Below, piece after piece: positions 1 to 10,802 of a DNA stretch of 32,357 nt. Numbering within the stretch: the first letter of the stretch is position 1; each line of letters begins with the position of its first letter. The DNA comes from Clostridiales bacterium (GTDB taxonomy: Bacteria; Bacillota; Clostridia; Saccharofermentanales; UBA5734). Under the pieces are notes generated by a model that ran no database searches, was not told the origin of the DNA, and saw nothing but the letters and a program-made list of their open reading frames with translations. Position numbers and translations under genes: made by a program. The stretch covers positions 1-32,357 of the forward strand of contig DOFA01000171.1 of assembly GCA_003532195.1 (NCBI GenBank), given 5' to 3'.

Positions 1-4
1 GAAA

Positions 5-1690
5 TCAGCGGCCGGTTGGAAAACTGGTAGCGTATGCGGCAATGCTTGGATTTCCGGTTGGATCGCTCAGGTCGGAGACAGCGCCGGCTGGAACGGTAAC
101 TTTATAGGAAGTCAACGCATTTAATTCGACGGTTGCCTGAATGATCAACTGGGTGCCATCGATAGATGCGACATAAGGTACAGCCGTCTTCTTCTGGACA
201 AAGGTTATTTTTGCAAACCCGGGGCCAGGCTGGATATTTTCGTTGAAAGTGAAGATCACCTGGATTGTTCGGCTAACTCCGGTTGATCGATTGGCGGGTA
301 CCACACTGACCAGGGCTGGCGGCGTTGTATCTGCCGGTTCAGGCAGTCCGTTGAGAGCGGCCTGGACTGCGGCGGCGGCATTGGCCATGCCGCCCGAAAC
401 TGTCTTGCCGGTAAGCGATGCCAGCGGCGCGGCGGAACCGACGACCAGTTCGCGCACCTGGGATCCGGTCAAATCGGCCCTGACACTAAGCATCAATGCG
501 ACAATACCTGAAACATGCGGTGCTGCCATGGATGTGCCGCTCATATACGAATAAGTGCTGTCAGGTGTGCAGCTGGCAATATAAACGCCAGGTGCGCCGA
601 CATCAACGCCAATGACGCCGTAATTGGAAAAACTGGCTAAAGCACCGCGGTTATCAATAGCGGCGATCGACAGGATATTTTCGCAATTGTAACCTGCCGG
701 GAAGAACGCCCGTATATCTATATTTTTCTTAGAGTTTCCGGCTGCCGCGATGAAAGGTTTACCGAAACGAGTGATCGCATCTTTGAGCATTTGGTCATAA
801 CTGCCGCCGCCCCAGGAGTTGCTGGCCAGGTCGGCACCCATGAGCCGGGCGTAATCGAGGGCTTCGATAGCGTCAGCTGTGCTGCCGCCGCTCGGTCCTA
901 TGAATTTCAAGGACATGATTTTGACACCGGGAGCTACACCTGCCACGCCGATCCCATTGTCGGCGACTGCGGCGATCGTTCCGGCGCAGTGAGTTCCATG
1001 GTCGTCACCGTCAGCAGCGTCATAGACTGTTGCATCGCCATTGAAGAAATCCCAGCCATGGATATCATCCACATAGCCATTCTTGTCATCGTCCACACCG
1101 GGTTGGCCGTTGGATTCGGCTGCGTTAGTCCACATATTGGCTGCCAGATCCGGATGGGATGCATCGATACCGGTATCGATGACCGCGACCAGGATATCCG
1201 GACTCCCTTTCGTGACCGGCCAGGTTTCCGGTGCATCGATGTCGATGTCCGGGATGCCGGCAGATCCGCCGATTATCTGCCCACTGTTTTCCAGACCCCA
1301 TTCAAGCCCAAAATATTCGTCGTCAGGTAAATCGTATAGGGCAGTATACCAATAGTTGGGCTGAGCATAGGCAACCCGGAAATCCGCCTTTAAGCGGGAG
1401 ATGACTTGTTCAACTGATTGTCCGCCGATGATTTGCACCAGCTCGGTATTGGCTGACAGGAGTTCCTTTTTACCACTCAGACCGTGCTGAACTTTGACCT
1501 TCACCTTTTCCAGGCTGGTCAGCGAGTCTTTATACCTGACTAATATTTCCCCGGCGACATACGATTGTCCTGACTGAAAACTATCCGTGCCGGCAGCCGT
1601 GATTTCTTCGCCGGCTGAGATAAAACTGACTGAAGAACAAGCAATAACCAGAACGAGCAGCCATTTTAACCAGTTACGATTCCTAAACAT
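5..1690 (-). CDS. Secreted subtilisin-like (S8) serine protease with C-terminal Ig-like domain
   Basis: Secreted endopeptidase of the subtilase family. The N-terminus is a signal peptide (basic MFRNRNWLK, then a hydrophobic LLVLVIACSSVSF run). A fervidolysin/I9-like propeptide follows (GEILVRYKDS ... VAYAQPNY). The catalytic triad is visible: Asp172 in AVIDTGID, His231 in DDHGTHCAG and Ser387 in SGTSMAAPH. The C-terminal ~100 residues, after a TPP linker, resemble a bacterial Ig-like SbsA/Big_5 domain (STGVSRTIQVIFTFNENI), suggesting attachment to or interaction with the cell surface. I place the start at the second of two adjacent ATGs because GGGAGG lies 6 nt upstream of it. An ATG 15 nt further upstream overlaps that Shine-Dalgarno sequence and is unlikely. 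The stop lies just inside the window, so the gene is complete. It starts just downstream of the hairpin that ends the DUF4332 gene and may be partly read through from it. Confidence 0.93.
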   Translation of the reverse strand: MFRNRNWLKWLLVLVIACSSVSFISAGEEITAAGTDSFQSGQSYVAGEILVRYKDSLTSLEKVKVKVQHGLSGKKELLSANTELVQIIGGQSVEQVISRLKADFRVAYAQPNYWYTALYDLPDDEYFGLEWGLENSGQIIGGSAGIPDIDIDAPETWPVTKGSPDILVAVIDTGIDASHPDLAANMWTNAAESNGQPGVDDDKNGYVDDIHGWDFFNGDATVYDAADGDDHGTHCAGTIAAVADNGIGVAGVAPGVKIMSLKFIGPSGGSTADAIEALDYARLMGADLASNSWGGGSYDQMLKDAITRFGKPFIAAAGNSKKNIDIRAFFPAGYNCENILSIAAIDNRGALASFSNYGVIGVDVGAPGVYIASCTPDSTYSYMSGTSMAAPHVSGIVALMLSVRADLTGSQVRELVVGSAAPLASLTGKTVSGGMANAAAAVQAALNGLPEPADTTPPALVSVVPANRSTGVSRTIQVIFTFNENIQPGPGFAKITFVQKKTAVPYVASIDGTQLIIQATVELNALTSYKVTVPAGAVSDLSDPTGNPSIAAYATSFPTGR

Positions 1691-1726
1691 CATTTGCCTC
1701 CCCAATGCCGATTTATAATTAAGTCC

Positions 1727-1756
1727 AGAAGAGGCTGGATGAATCCAGCCTCTTCT
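1727..1756 (-). terminator. Stem-loop after the DUF4332 gene
   Basis: A 14-bp perfect inverted repeat (AGAAGAGGCTGGAT and its complement) separated by 2 nt. It lies 22 nt downstream of the DUF4332 stop codon on the minus strand. The sequence after it on that strand is only moderately U-rich (TTAATTATAAAT), so termination may be incomplete and feed the downstream protease gene. Confidence 0.7.
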
Positions 1757-1777
1757 GTCTTGTGCGGGTGAATAGGG

Positions 1778-2182
1778 TTAGTATTTGAGCATGCGGGGCA
1801 ATTCCGCAGCGTGCCGGATCCACTCGCCGACCTGTTTCTCGGTTGGCAGTTTTCGAACCAGCTTTTGGGTTGAATTGATTTCCGCTATTTTTGCGTAGAG
1901 ATTGTCCATTCTGCGTTTTGCCAGTTCCGGTACGGTATCCACGCCTGCCATTTCCAGCAAATCGGCATATTCGCCGCCGATGCCCTTAATCCGGGCCAGG
2001 TCGGCGCGATTAGCCCATTTCAACAACAGCTTCTCAGAGATATCGCTTTTTTCTGATAGTTCGCTGCGAGCGTCTTTAGTTGCACATGCTGCCAGTAAAT
2101 CTTCTTGTGATGAAATGCCGGCTTCCTTTAGCTTCTCTGTAAATAACTTGCCGATTCCCTCAATTTCACTCAGTTTAGCCAT
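1778..2182 (-). CDS. DUF4332 helix-hairpin-helix protein
   Basis: Small (134 aa) soluble protein built from two helix-hairpin-helix-like units: IEGIGKLFTEKLKEAGI near residue 8 and IKGIGGEYADLLEMAGVDTV near residue 65. The arrangement and the ending (EINSTQKLVRKLP ... WIRHAAELP) match the DUF4332 family, related to the Rad51/Pol-lambda type 5' lyase-like HhH fold. HhH motifs of this type bind nucleic acid or mediate protein contacts non-specifically; the actual role is unknown. The ATG at 2182 is preceded by AAAGGAG at 9 nt. A TTG one codon earlier has slightly better spacing but is less likely. It is a single-gene unit with its own promoter (2241-2269) and a terminator hairpin downstream. 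Confidence 0.88.
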   Translation of the reverse strand: MAKLSEIEGIGKLFTEKLKEAGISSQEDLLAACATKDARSELSEKSDISEKLLLKWANRADLARIKGIGGEYADLLEMAGVDTVPELAKRRMDNLYAKIAEINSTQKLVRKLPTEKQVGEWIRHAAELPRMLKY

Positions 2183-2240
2183 CAATCAAGACTCCTTTCA
2201 CCTATCAGCAGATTATTGCAAGAGACCTTGAGACAATTTG

Positions 2241-2269
2241 AGAATAGCGCAAATTCCAGATAAAGTCAA
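2241..2269 (-). promoter_or_regulatory. Promoter of the DUF4332 gene with overlapping inverted repeat
   Basis: On the minus strand TTGACT (2264-2269) and TATTCT (2241-2246) are separated by exactly 17 nt, a good vegetative sigma promoter about 60 nt upstream of the start codon. An inverted repeat CCAGATA-N8-TATCTGG (2256-2277) covers the -35 box and could be a repressor site. Confidence 0.55.
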
Positions 2270-2414
2270 ATATCTGGCTTGGGTTTTGGCAGAGGAACCA
2301 TCTGAAAATCGGCTAATATAGTTAAATTTGCGGATCAAATTACCGGTAAATATATGCAGACTGACAGAAAAGCAACCGACCTGATTCGTCGCAAAAAATT
2401 AATATAAAAAGATA

Positions 2415-2442
2415 TTGACAAGCGATAAAAATGGTCTAAAAT
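2415..2442 (+). promoter_or_regulatory. Promoter of the ATP-grasp/kamA pair
   Basis: TTGACA (2415-2420), 16-nt spacer, TAAAAT (2437-2442), about 50 nt upstream of the ligase start codon. The 2186-2495 gap otherwise holds the divergent DUF4332 promoter and AT-rich sequence; nothing else was recognised there. Confidence 0.7.
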
Positions 2443-2495
2443 TCACACTAAAAGGACAGAACTTGGGTAATTAAACGGCAGAGAAGGCATGACTG

Positions 2496-3527
2496 ATGGA
2501 GGAAAGAGCAAACCAGGATAACATCCCCCCATTACAAATTGGATTAACATACAACATTAAGAAAAATATTAAATCGGAAATCATTGACATTGAAGCAGAA
2601 CTAGATAGCATGGATACGGTACAGGCCATCAAAGCCGCACTGCAATCGGACAATTGCCAAGTTGAACTGATGGAAGCCGATGACAGTTTGCCGGCCCGGC
2701 TGGCTGCCGGACCGCCGCATATCGTTTTCAATATTGCCGAAGGCATTCAGGGGCGGGGTCGCGAGGCTCAGGTGCCTGCTATTTTGAATTATTTACGGAT
2801 TCCGTTTACCGGATCTGATGAAACAACATTAAGCGTAGCTTTGGATAAAGCGCTGACCAAGCGCCTCCTCGCATCCTATCACATTCGCACGCCACAATAC
2901 CAGATTATTTCACAAGCCCATCCCCGAATGACGGGCCATATCCGGTACCCGGCGATTGTCAAGCCGAACACTGAAGGTTCAAGCAAAGGCATATCTGATA
3001 TGGCTATCGTTACAAACCGGCAGGAGCTGTATAAATTATCCGGGCAAAATATCGCCTGGTATCGCCAGGACATGCTGGTTGAAGAATATATCGCCGGCCG
3101 GGAGTTTACGGTTGGCATTCTTGGCAACGGAAACGAAATCCGGGTATTTCCGCCGATGGAAATCGTCTATCTGAACCGTAAAAGTAACTATAACATTTAT
3201 AGTTACACGGTCAAGCAAAATTACAAACAGCTGATTCGCTATGATTGCCCGGCTAATATAAGCGGCGAAACTGAAAAGGAGATGGTGCGGACCGCGCGCA
3301 GGATATACGAGATTCTGGCCTGCCGCGACTTTTCCAGGATTGACTTCCGACTTACCGAACAGGGGGTTCTTTACTTCATTGAAATTAATCCGCTGCCGGG
3401 ATTGGCTCCCGGCTACAGCGATTATCCCATGCTCGCCGAATTCAGCGGCATGGATTATAGAATGCTGGTGCGCAATATTTGCCGGTGTGCCTTGAAAAGG
3501 TACAACCTTGATTTTGATTTTCAGTAA
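2496..3527 (+). CDS. D-Ala-D-Ala ligase-like ATP-grasp enzyme
   Basis: An ATP-grasp carboxylate-amine ligase (343 aa) related to D-alanine-D-alanine ligase. Visible family marks are VFNIAEGIQGRGREAQVPAI near residue 77 and LRIPFTGSD...LDKALTKRLL near 100-125, where true Ddl has FNxLHGxxGEDG and IPYTGS. The ATP-binding YPAIVKPNTEGSSKGI follows near 155, and the metal-binding FIEINPLPGL near 295. The Ddl N-terminal GG-S-E substrate loop is missing, so the substrate is probably not plain D-Ala + D-Ala. The start ATG is preceded by AGAAGG at 8 nt. Two nucleotides separate its stop codon from the first possible start of the lysine 2,3-aminomutase gene, so the two are co-transcribed, probably translationally coupled, and likely act in one pathway. 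That the ligase acts on the aminomutase product or a derivative is inference. Confidence 0.85.
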   Translation: MEERANQDNIPPLQIGLTYNIKKNIKSEIIDIEAELDSMDTVQAIKAALQSDNCQVELMEADDSLPARLAAGPPHIVFNIAEGIQGRGREAQVPAILNYLRIPFTGSDETTLSVALDKALTKRLLASYHIRTPQYQIISQAHPRMTGHIRYPAIVKPNTEGSSKGISDMAIVTNRQELYKLSGQNIAWYRQDMLVEEYIAGREFTVGILGNGNEIRVFPPMEIVYLNRKSNYNIYSYTVKQNYKQLIRYDCPANISGETEKEMVRTARRIYEILACRDFSRIDFRLTEQGVLYFIEINPLPGLAPGYSDYPMLAEFSGMDYRMLVRNICRCALKRYNLDFDFQ

Positions 3528-3529
3528 GG

Positions 3530-4660
3530 ATGATAGGAATGGACGAGAGTATACTGGGGCAAGAAGATCCCGAACCTCATAGCACTGAGTGGAATGATTG
3601 GCGCTGGCAGTTCAGGCACCGGATCACCCGTGTCGAGGATCTCGAGAAGATTATTCCTCTGAACGAACAGGAAAAAAATGAAATTGCCGCCTGCCTGGGT
3701 TTGTTCCGGATGGCGATCACCCCTTATTACGCCTCCTTGATCGATCCAGGCAATCCCGAGTGCCCGATCCGCTGCCAGTCGGTACCTTCGATCGGCGAAA
3801 CCGTGATCGGGCCGGACGAACTGGAAGATCCCTTAAGCGAAGAAAGAGACAGCCCGGTCCCCGGCATTGTCCATCGTTATCCGGACCGGGTGCTGTTTCT
3901 GGTCACACACCAGTGCGCTGCCTATTGTCGGCACTGCACCCGCCGCCGCACGGTCGGTGAGGAAGACCGCCGGATATCAGAAGCTGAACTGGACTTAGCG
4001 CTCGGATATATCAGCCGGACGGTACAAATCCGCGATGTCCTCTTGTCCGGTGGCGATCCGCTGACAATGGGCGACGAAGTGCTGGAAAAGATCATCGCCC
4101 GTTTACGGGCAATCGAGCATGTGGAAATCATCCGCATCGGCACGAGGGTACCTGTGGTCCTGCCGATGCGGATTACGCCGGAACTGCTGGCTATGCTGAA
4201 GAAATACCAGCCGATCTGGATCAATACTCATTTCAATCATCCGCGCGAAATATCCCCTGAATCCAGCCGGGCCTGCGCGGCCATTGTTGATGCCGGAATC
4301 CCGCTCGGCAATCAAAGTGTCTTGCTGAGAAACATCAACGACAACGCGGAAACCATGAAGGAATTGCTGCTCAAACTGGTCAGGAACAGGGTCAGGCCTT
4401 ACTACCTTTATCAATGCGACATGTCCCGTGGGCTGGGGCATTTTCGGACCAAAGTGGAAAAAGGAATTGAGATCATCCGCAGCCTGACCGGATCGATATC
4501 CGGCTATGCTGTTCCAAAATTTGTCATTGACGCACCGCAGGGCGGCGGCAAAGTTCCGGTCAATCCGGAATACGTTGTTTCCATGGATTCGCAAGAAGTC
4601 GTTCTGCGCAATTTTCAGGGCCGGCAGTATGTTTATCCACAACCTAAAGACATTACCTGA
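3530..4660 (+). CDS. kamA: Lysine 2,3-aminomutase (KamA family radical SAM)
   Basis: Radical-SAM, PLP-dependent aminomutase converting L-lysine to L-beta-lysine. The radical-SAM cluster is C129-x3-C133-x2-C136 (QCAAYCRHC). PLP-binding Lys341 is in APQGGGKVP. Two Asp that hold the lysine side-chain amine are present, D297 in QCDMSRGLGHFRT and D334 in VIDAPQ. All six sit at a constant +4 offset from the Clostridium subterminale enzyme as I remember it (C125/129/132, D293, D330, K337), and glutamate 2,3-aminomutase lacks both Asp, so lysine is the favoured substrate. At 376 aa it stops just before the Cys-rich C-terminal segment that binds zinc in the 416-residue Clostridium enzyme. An ATG at 3539 has better spacing (AAGG at 9 nt) and may be the real start. 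The last six codons lie inside a perfect palindrome. Confidence 0.9.
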   Translation: MIGMDESILGQEDPEPHSTEWNDWRWQFRHRITRVEDLEKIIPLNEQEKNEIAACLGLFRMAITPYYASLIDPGNPECPIRCQSVPSIGETVIGPDELEDPLSEERDSPVPGIVHRYPDRVLFLVTHQCAAYCRHCTRRRTVGEEDRRISEAELDLALGYISRTVQIRDVLLSGGDPLTMGDEVLEKIIARLRAIEHVEIIRIGTRVPVVLPMRITPELLAMLKKYQPIWINTHFNHPREISPESSRACAAIVDAGIPLGNQSVLLRNINDNAETMKELLLKLVRNRVRPYYLYQCDMSRGLGHFRTKVEKGIEIIRSLTGSISGYAVPKFVIDAPQGGGKVPVNPEYVVSMDSQEVVLRNFQGRQYVYPQPKDIT

Positions 4661-4681
4661 AGCAGGTAATGTCTTTAGGTT
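4641..4681. terminator. 18-bp perfect palindrome between convergent genes
   Basis: AACCTAAAGACATTACCT (4641-4658) is perfectly repeated in inverted form at 4664-4681 with a 5-nt loop. The left arm is the end of kamA coding sequence. It lies between convergent kamA and the HEAT gene, so it may block transcription in both directions, but neither side has a poly-U tract. Confidence 0.6.
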
Positions 4682-4703
4682 AAATCAGAACTGACAATAT
4701 TCT

Positions 4704-5060
4704 TTACGCGTTGCCGGATCTGGATATATTGCTGATGATGGTGAGGGTGTCAGAGATGGCTTCCAGAACCTTCTCATCTTTTTCAGTATTTCGTAAATAC
4801 TGCAAATGCGTTTTCGATTGCGGTTCTTTCCGCTCCCGCAAAGCCATGTCGCCTAAGGCCTTGACGGCATCGATGCGGGTATCCGGATCCGAATTGCGCA
4901 AAAGCTCGATCAGGGTGTTGACTGCCTTATCATCGCTGAGTTTGCCTAAGGCAGCAATAGCGGCTTTGCGGACCTCGGGGTCCTTGTCATTCACGAAAGC
5001 GATAATCTTTTCACTTTTTGCACGCTTGACCAGCTTTTCAATCTTGTCTGTCTTGCTCAT
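4704..5060 (-). CDS. Small HEAT-repeat protein
   Basis: A 118-residue helical repeat protein. Three HEAT/PBS-lyase-type repeats can be read: VKRAKSEKIIAFVNDKDPEV, RKAAIAALGKLSDDKAVNTL and IELLRNSDPDTRIDAVKALG, followed by a helical tail. Such proteins are binding scaffolds; no catalytic residues are expected and no partner can be named. The start is the ATG at 5060 with AGGAG at 7 nt. A longer reading frame begins 21 nt upstream but has no ribosome binding site. It is monocistronic and convergent with kamA. Confidence 0.85.
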   Translation of the reverse strand: MSKTDKIEKLVKRAKSEKIIAFVNDKDPEVRKAAIAALGKLSDDKAVNTLIELLRNSDPDTRIDAVKALGDMALRERKEPQSKTHLQYLRNTEKDEKVLEAISDTLTIISNISRSGNA

Positions 5061-5134
5061 GGAATATCTCCTATCAGTCATTTAGAGTTGAAATCATTTT
5101 AGCATTGCCACTTGCCCTTGAATCGAATGTACAT

Positions 5135-5159
5135 AATTGTTAACATATGGTTTACAATT
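5135..5159. promoter_or_regulatory. Imperfect palindrome upstream of the HEAT gene
   Basis: AATTGTTAA ... TTTACAATT is an imperfect 25-nt palindrome (9 of 12 pairs) about 75 nt upstream of the HEAT gene start. It overlaps a weak minus-strand promoter candidate (TTGTAA, 16 nt, TATGTA). It could be an operator; no regulator can be assigned. Confidence 0.3.
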
Positions 5160-5228
5160 GCTGACCGGAATATTGTCTTGTTTTTGTCAATATGACTTGA
5201 ATTTCTGTTCAATATTTGTTGCTTTCGA

Positions 5229-6596
5229 TTAAGGAGCAGTCGCTGCCAAAGCGGCATCAGCCCTTGCCAGGCCGGCGCCGGTGGCATCGGAACCCCAGGT
5301 GTAAACTTCCGTTTGACCGCTGGAATTCAAGACGCTTGCCGAGTCATGCGAAAACGGTAAAGCTGTACTTTCCAGTATCGACTCCACATCCGCCGCGGTC
5401 AAATCTGGGTTTTTCTGTGCCATTAAAGCCGCGATGCCGGCGACATGCGGGCTGGCCATCGAAGTGCCGCCAAGGTAATAATAGCTGGTTTTTCCGCTTT
5501 GCAGCTGGTAGGGGCCGACAATCCAGGAACCGGGAGCCGCGACGTCAAGATCCTGACCGGACAGCTCACGGCTGGAAAAGTCGGTGATATAAAAATCAGC
5601 ACTGTTCGCCGGGTCGGTTACATCCCGGTTATACCACCAGCTGCCAGAGGACCACTCGCCGGTCCAGCCGGCGGCTGCCACGGAGATGACCGGCGCATAG
5701 GCGCCGGGATAACCCATACCGGCTTCCCCGTTGTTGCCGGCCGAAGCGACAATGATTACGCCGGCAGCGATGGCATAATCGATGGCCGCCTCTTCGACGG
5801 CATCGAGAACCGGCCCGCCCAGGCTCATGTTGATGACGACAGGATAATCAGCCAGCTCGTTCATTTTCAAGTCAGCTACATAGATGATGCCTTCAGCGAT
5901 GACCGAAGACCAACCTGACCCGTTCTGGTTGAGCACTTTGACCGGGATAACGGTGGCCATTGGCGCGACGCCGTTGACCGGCGTGCCATTCATGCTGTAA
6001 CCCAGGATCGTGCTGGTCACATGGGTGCCGTGGGAATTCTGGTCGTGCTCCCATTTATTGGGCTGCACGGAAACAAAGCCGGCTTCGCCGCCGCCGCCGC
6101 CGAAGCAGACCGCGTATTCTTCGGCGATCCGTTCTTCGGGGAAATACTGGCGCCAGGTATCGAGAAGCCCGGTGTCCAGAACGGCAACATAGACACCGGC
6201 GCCGTCATAGCTGACCTGGCGGTTGTTGAAACCGATATTGGTGACATTGATCGCATCCAGATTCCAGGTGCTCATACCGGTTGAAAATGCGGAAGCGCTG
6301 ACTGTGTCAACCGGCGATCCGTTCCGCGCGGCATCGGGATTAGCTGCCGCCACATAAGGCAAAGCCCGGATGGCCGCCAGTTCGCCGGACTTGATGCGCA
6401 TGGTCAGGGCATCGACTTCCTGCAGGACTGAGAGGATACGGCCATACCCGCCCAGATCAGCCAGGATTTCCGGGCTAGCTTCCGTATTCAGAACCACATT
6501 GATTCCGATCGTGCCGGCCGCGGCCGATACCGGCGCGCCAGCCGCCAGAAGCGCCGTCATGAAAAGAATAAGAGTGAAAATCGTTAGTCGTTTCAT
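5229..6596 (-). CDS. Secreted subtilisin-like (S8) serine protease
   Basis: A 455-residue secreted subtilase, distinct in sequence from the one at 5-1690. The signal peptide (MKRLTIFTLILFMTALLAAG ... VSAAA) is followed by a short propeptide (to about residue 95). The triad is Asp141 in VAVLDTGLL, His189 in NSHGTHVTS and Ser379 in GGTSMASPHVAG, with the oxyanion-hole Asn in SAGNNGEAG. There is no C-terminal accessory domain, so it is expected to be released or held only by its own fold. The start ATG follows GAGGAG at a good distance. It is transcribed divergently from the NRPS gene and preceded by an unusually long, strongly foldable leader (6597-6755), which suggests RNA-level control. Confidence 0.93.
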   Translation of the reverse strand: MKRLTIFTLILFMTALLAAGAPVSAAAGTIGINVVLNTEASPEILADLGGYGRILSVLQEVDALTMRIKSGELAAIRALPYVAAANPDAARNGSPVDTVSASAFSTGMSTWNLDAINVTNIGFNNRQVSYDGAGVYVAVLDTGLLDTWRQYFPEERIAEEYAVCFGGGGGEAGFVSVQPNKWEHDQNSHGTHVTSTILGYSMNGTPVNGVAPMATVIPVKVLNQNGSGWSSVIAEGIIYVADLKMNELADYPVVINMSLGGPVLDAVEEAAIDYAIAAGVIIVASAGNNGEAGMGYPGAYAPVISVAAAGWTGEWSSGSWWYNRDVTDPANSADFYITDFSSRELSGQDLDVAAPGSWIVGPYQLQSGKTSYYYLGGTSMASPHVAGIAALMAQKNPDLTAADVESILESTALPFSHDSASVLNSSGQTEVYTWGSDATGAGLARADAALAATAP

Positions 6597-6755
6597 ACCT
6601 GCATCTCCTCATAAATCTGTCCGGGTAATGATTACTGGGAATGTTCCTGCCGCAGCGTTCCCCGGATCCTTTGCCAGCAGGAATTGCTCACCGATAGGAT
6701 ATGGCGCCGGACGGCTCGGATCCGGAAAAAAGTCCGGCGTTGCGGCCCCCGACGT
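6597..6755 (-). ncRNA. Structured 5' leader of the second protease, candidate riboswitch
   Basis: The predicted minus-strand leader of about 160 nt can close on itself. A long-range helix GCCGCA/TGCGGC (6741-6746 with 6649-6654) encloses a 7-bp helix GCCGGAC/GTCCGGC (6732-6738 with 6706-6712), a central CGGATCCG palindrome, and a smaller AGCA/TGCT hairpin. That multi-helix junction resembles riboswitch architecture, but I could not match it to a known class by its conserved nucleotides. Confidence 0.35.
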
Positions 6756-6761
6756 GAATTT

Positions 6762-6770
6762 ATTATAGCA
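6762..6770 (-). promoter_or_regulatory. Extended -10 promoter of the second protease
   Basis: TGCTATAAT on the minus strand is a perfect -10 hexamer with a TGn extension. No good -35 is seen at 16-18 nt, which is common for extended -10 promoters. It would start transcription about 160 nt before the protease start codon. Confidence 0.5.
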
Positions 6771-6799
6771 CGAAAGGAAAGGCAAACCTAGCTCAGTTA

Positions 6800-6828
6800 G
6801 TGACAAAACGGGCATGAAGATGTAATAC
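6800..6828 (+). promoter_or_regulatory. Promoter of the NRPS operon
   Basis: GTGACA (6800-6805), 17-nt spacer, TAATAC (6823-6828). The predicted start near 6835 lies too close to the in-frame TTG at 6837, which is one reason for preferring a later NRPS start codon. Confidence 0.5.
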
Positions 6829-6863
6829 GCGCTTAATTGTATATTATAACCAATGCAGGTAGA

Positions 6864-10787
<3,924 letters not shown>

Positions 10788-10802
10788 GGTGAGAAGAGGT
10801 TC

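Noticed and set aside
3530..4660. Glutamate 2,3-aminomutase instead of lysine 2,3-aminomutase
   Set aside because: As I recall, the glutamate enzymes replace both lysine-binding Asp residues. D297 and D334 are present here at the lysine-enzyme spacing.
3530..4660. kamA as a truncated pseudogene
   Set aside because: All catalytic residues are present, the frame is intact, and a short C-terminus is compatible with family variation; no remnant of the zinc-binding tail was found after the stop.
6837..6863. TTG at 6837 as the NRPS start codon
   Set aside because: It lies only a few nucleotides after the predicted transcription start and has no ribosome binding site; the ATG at 6864 or the TTG at 6900 is more likely.
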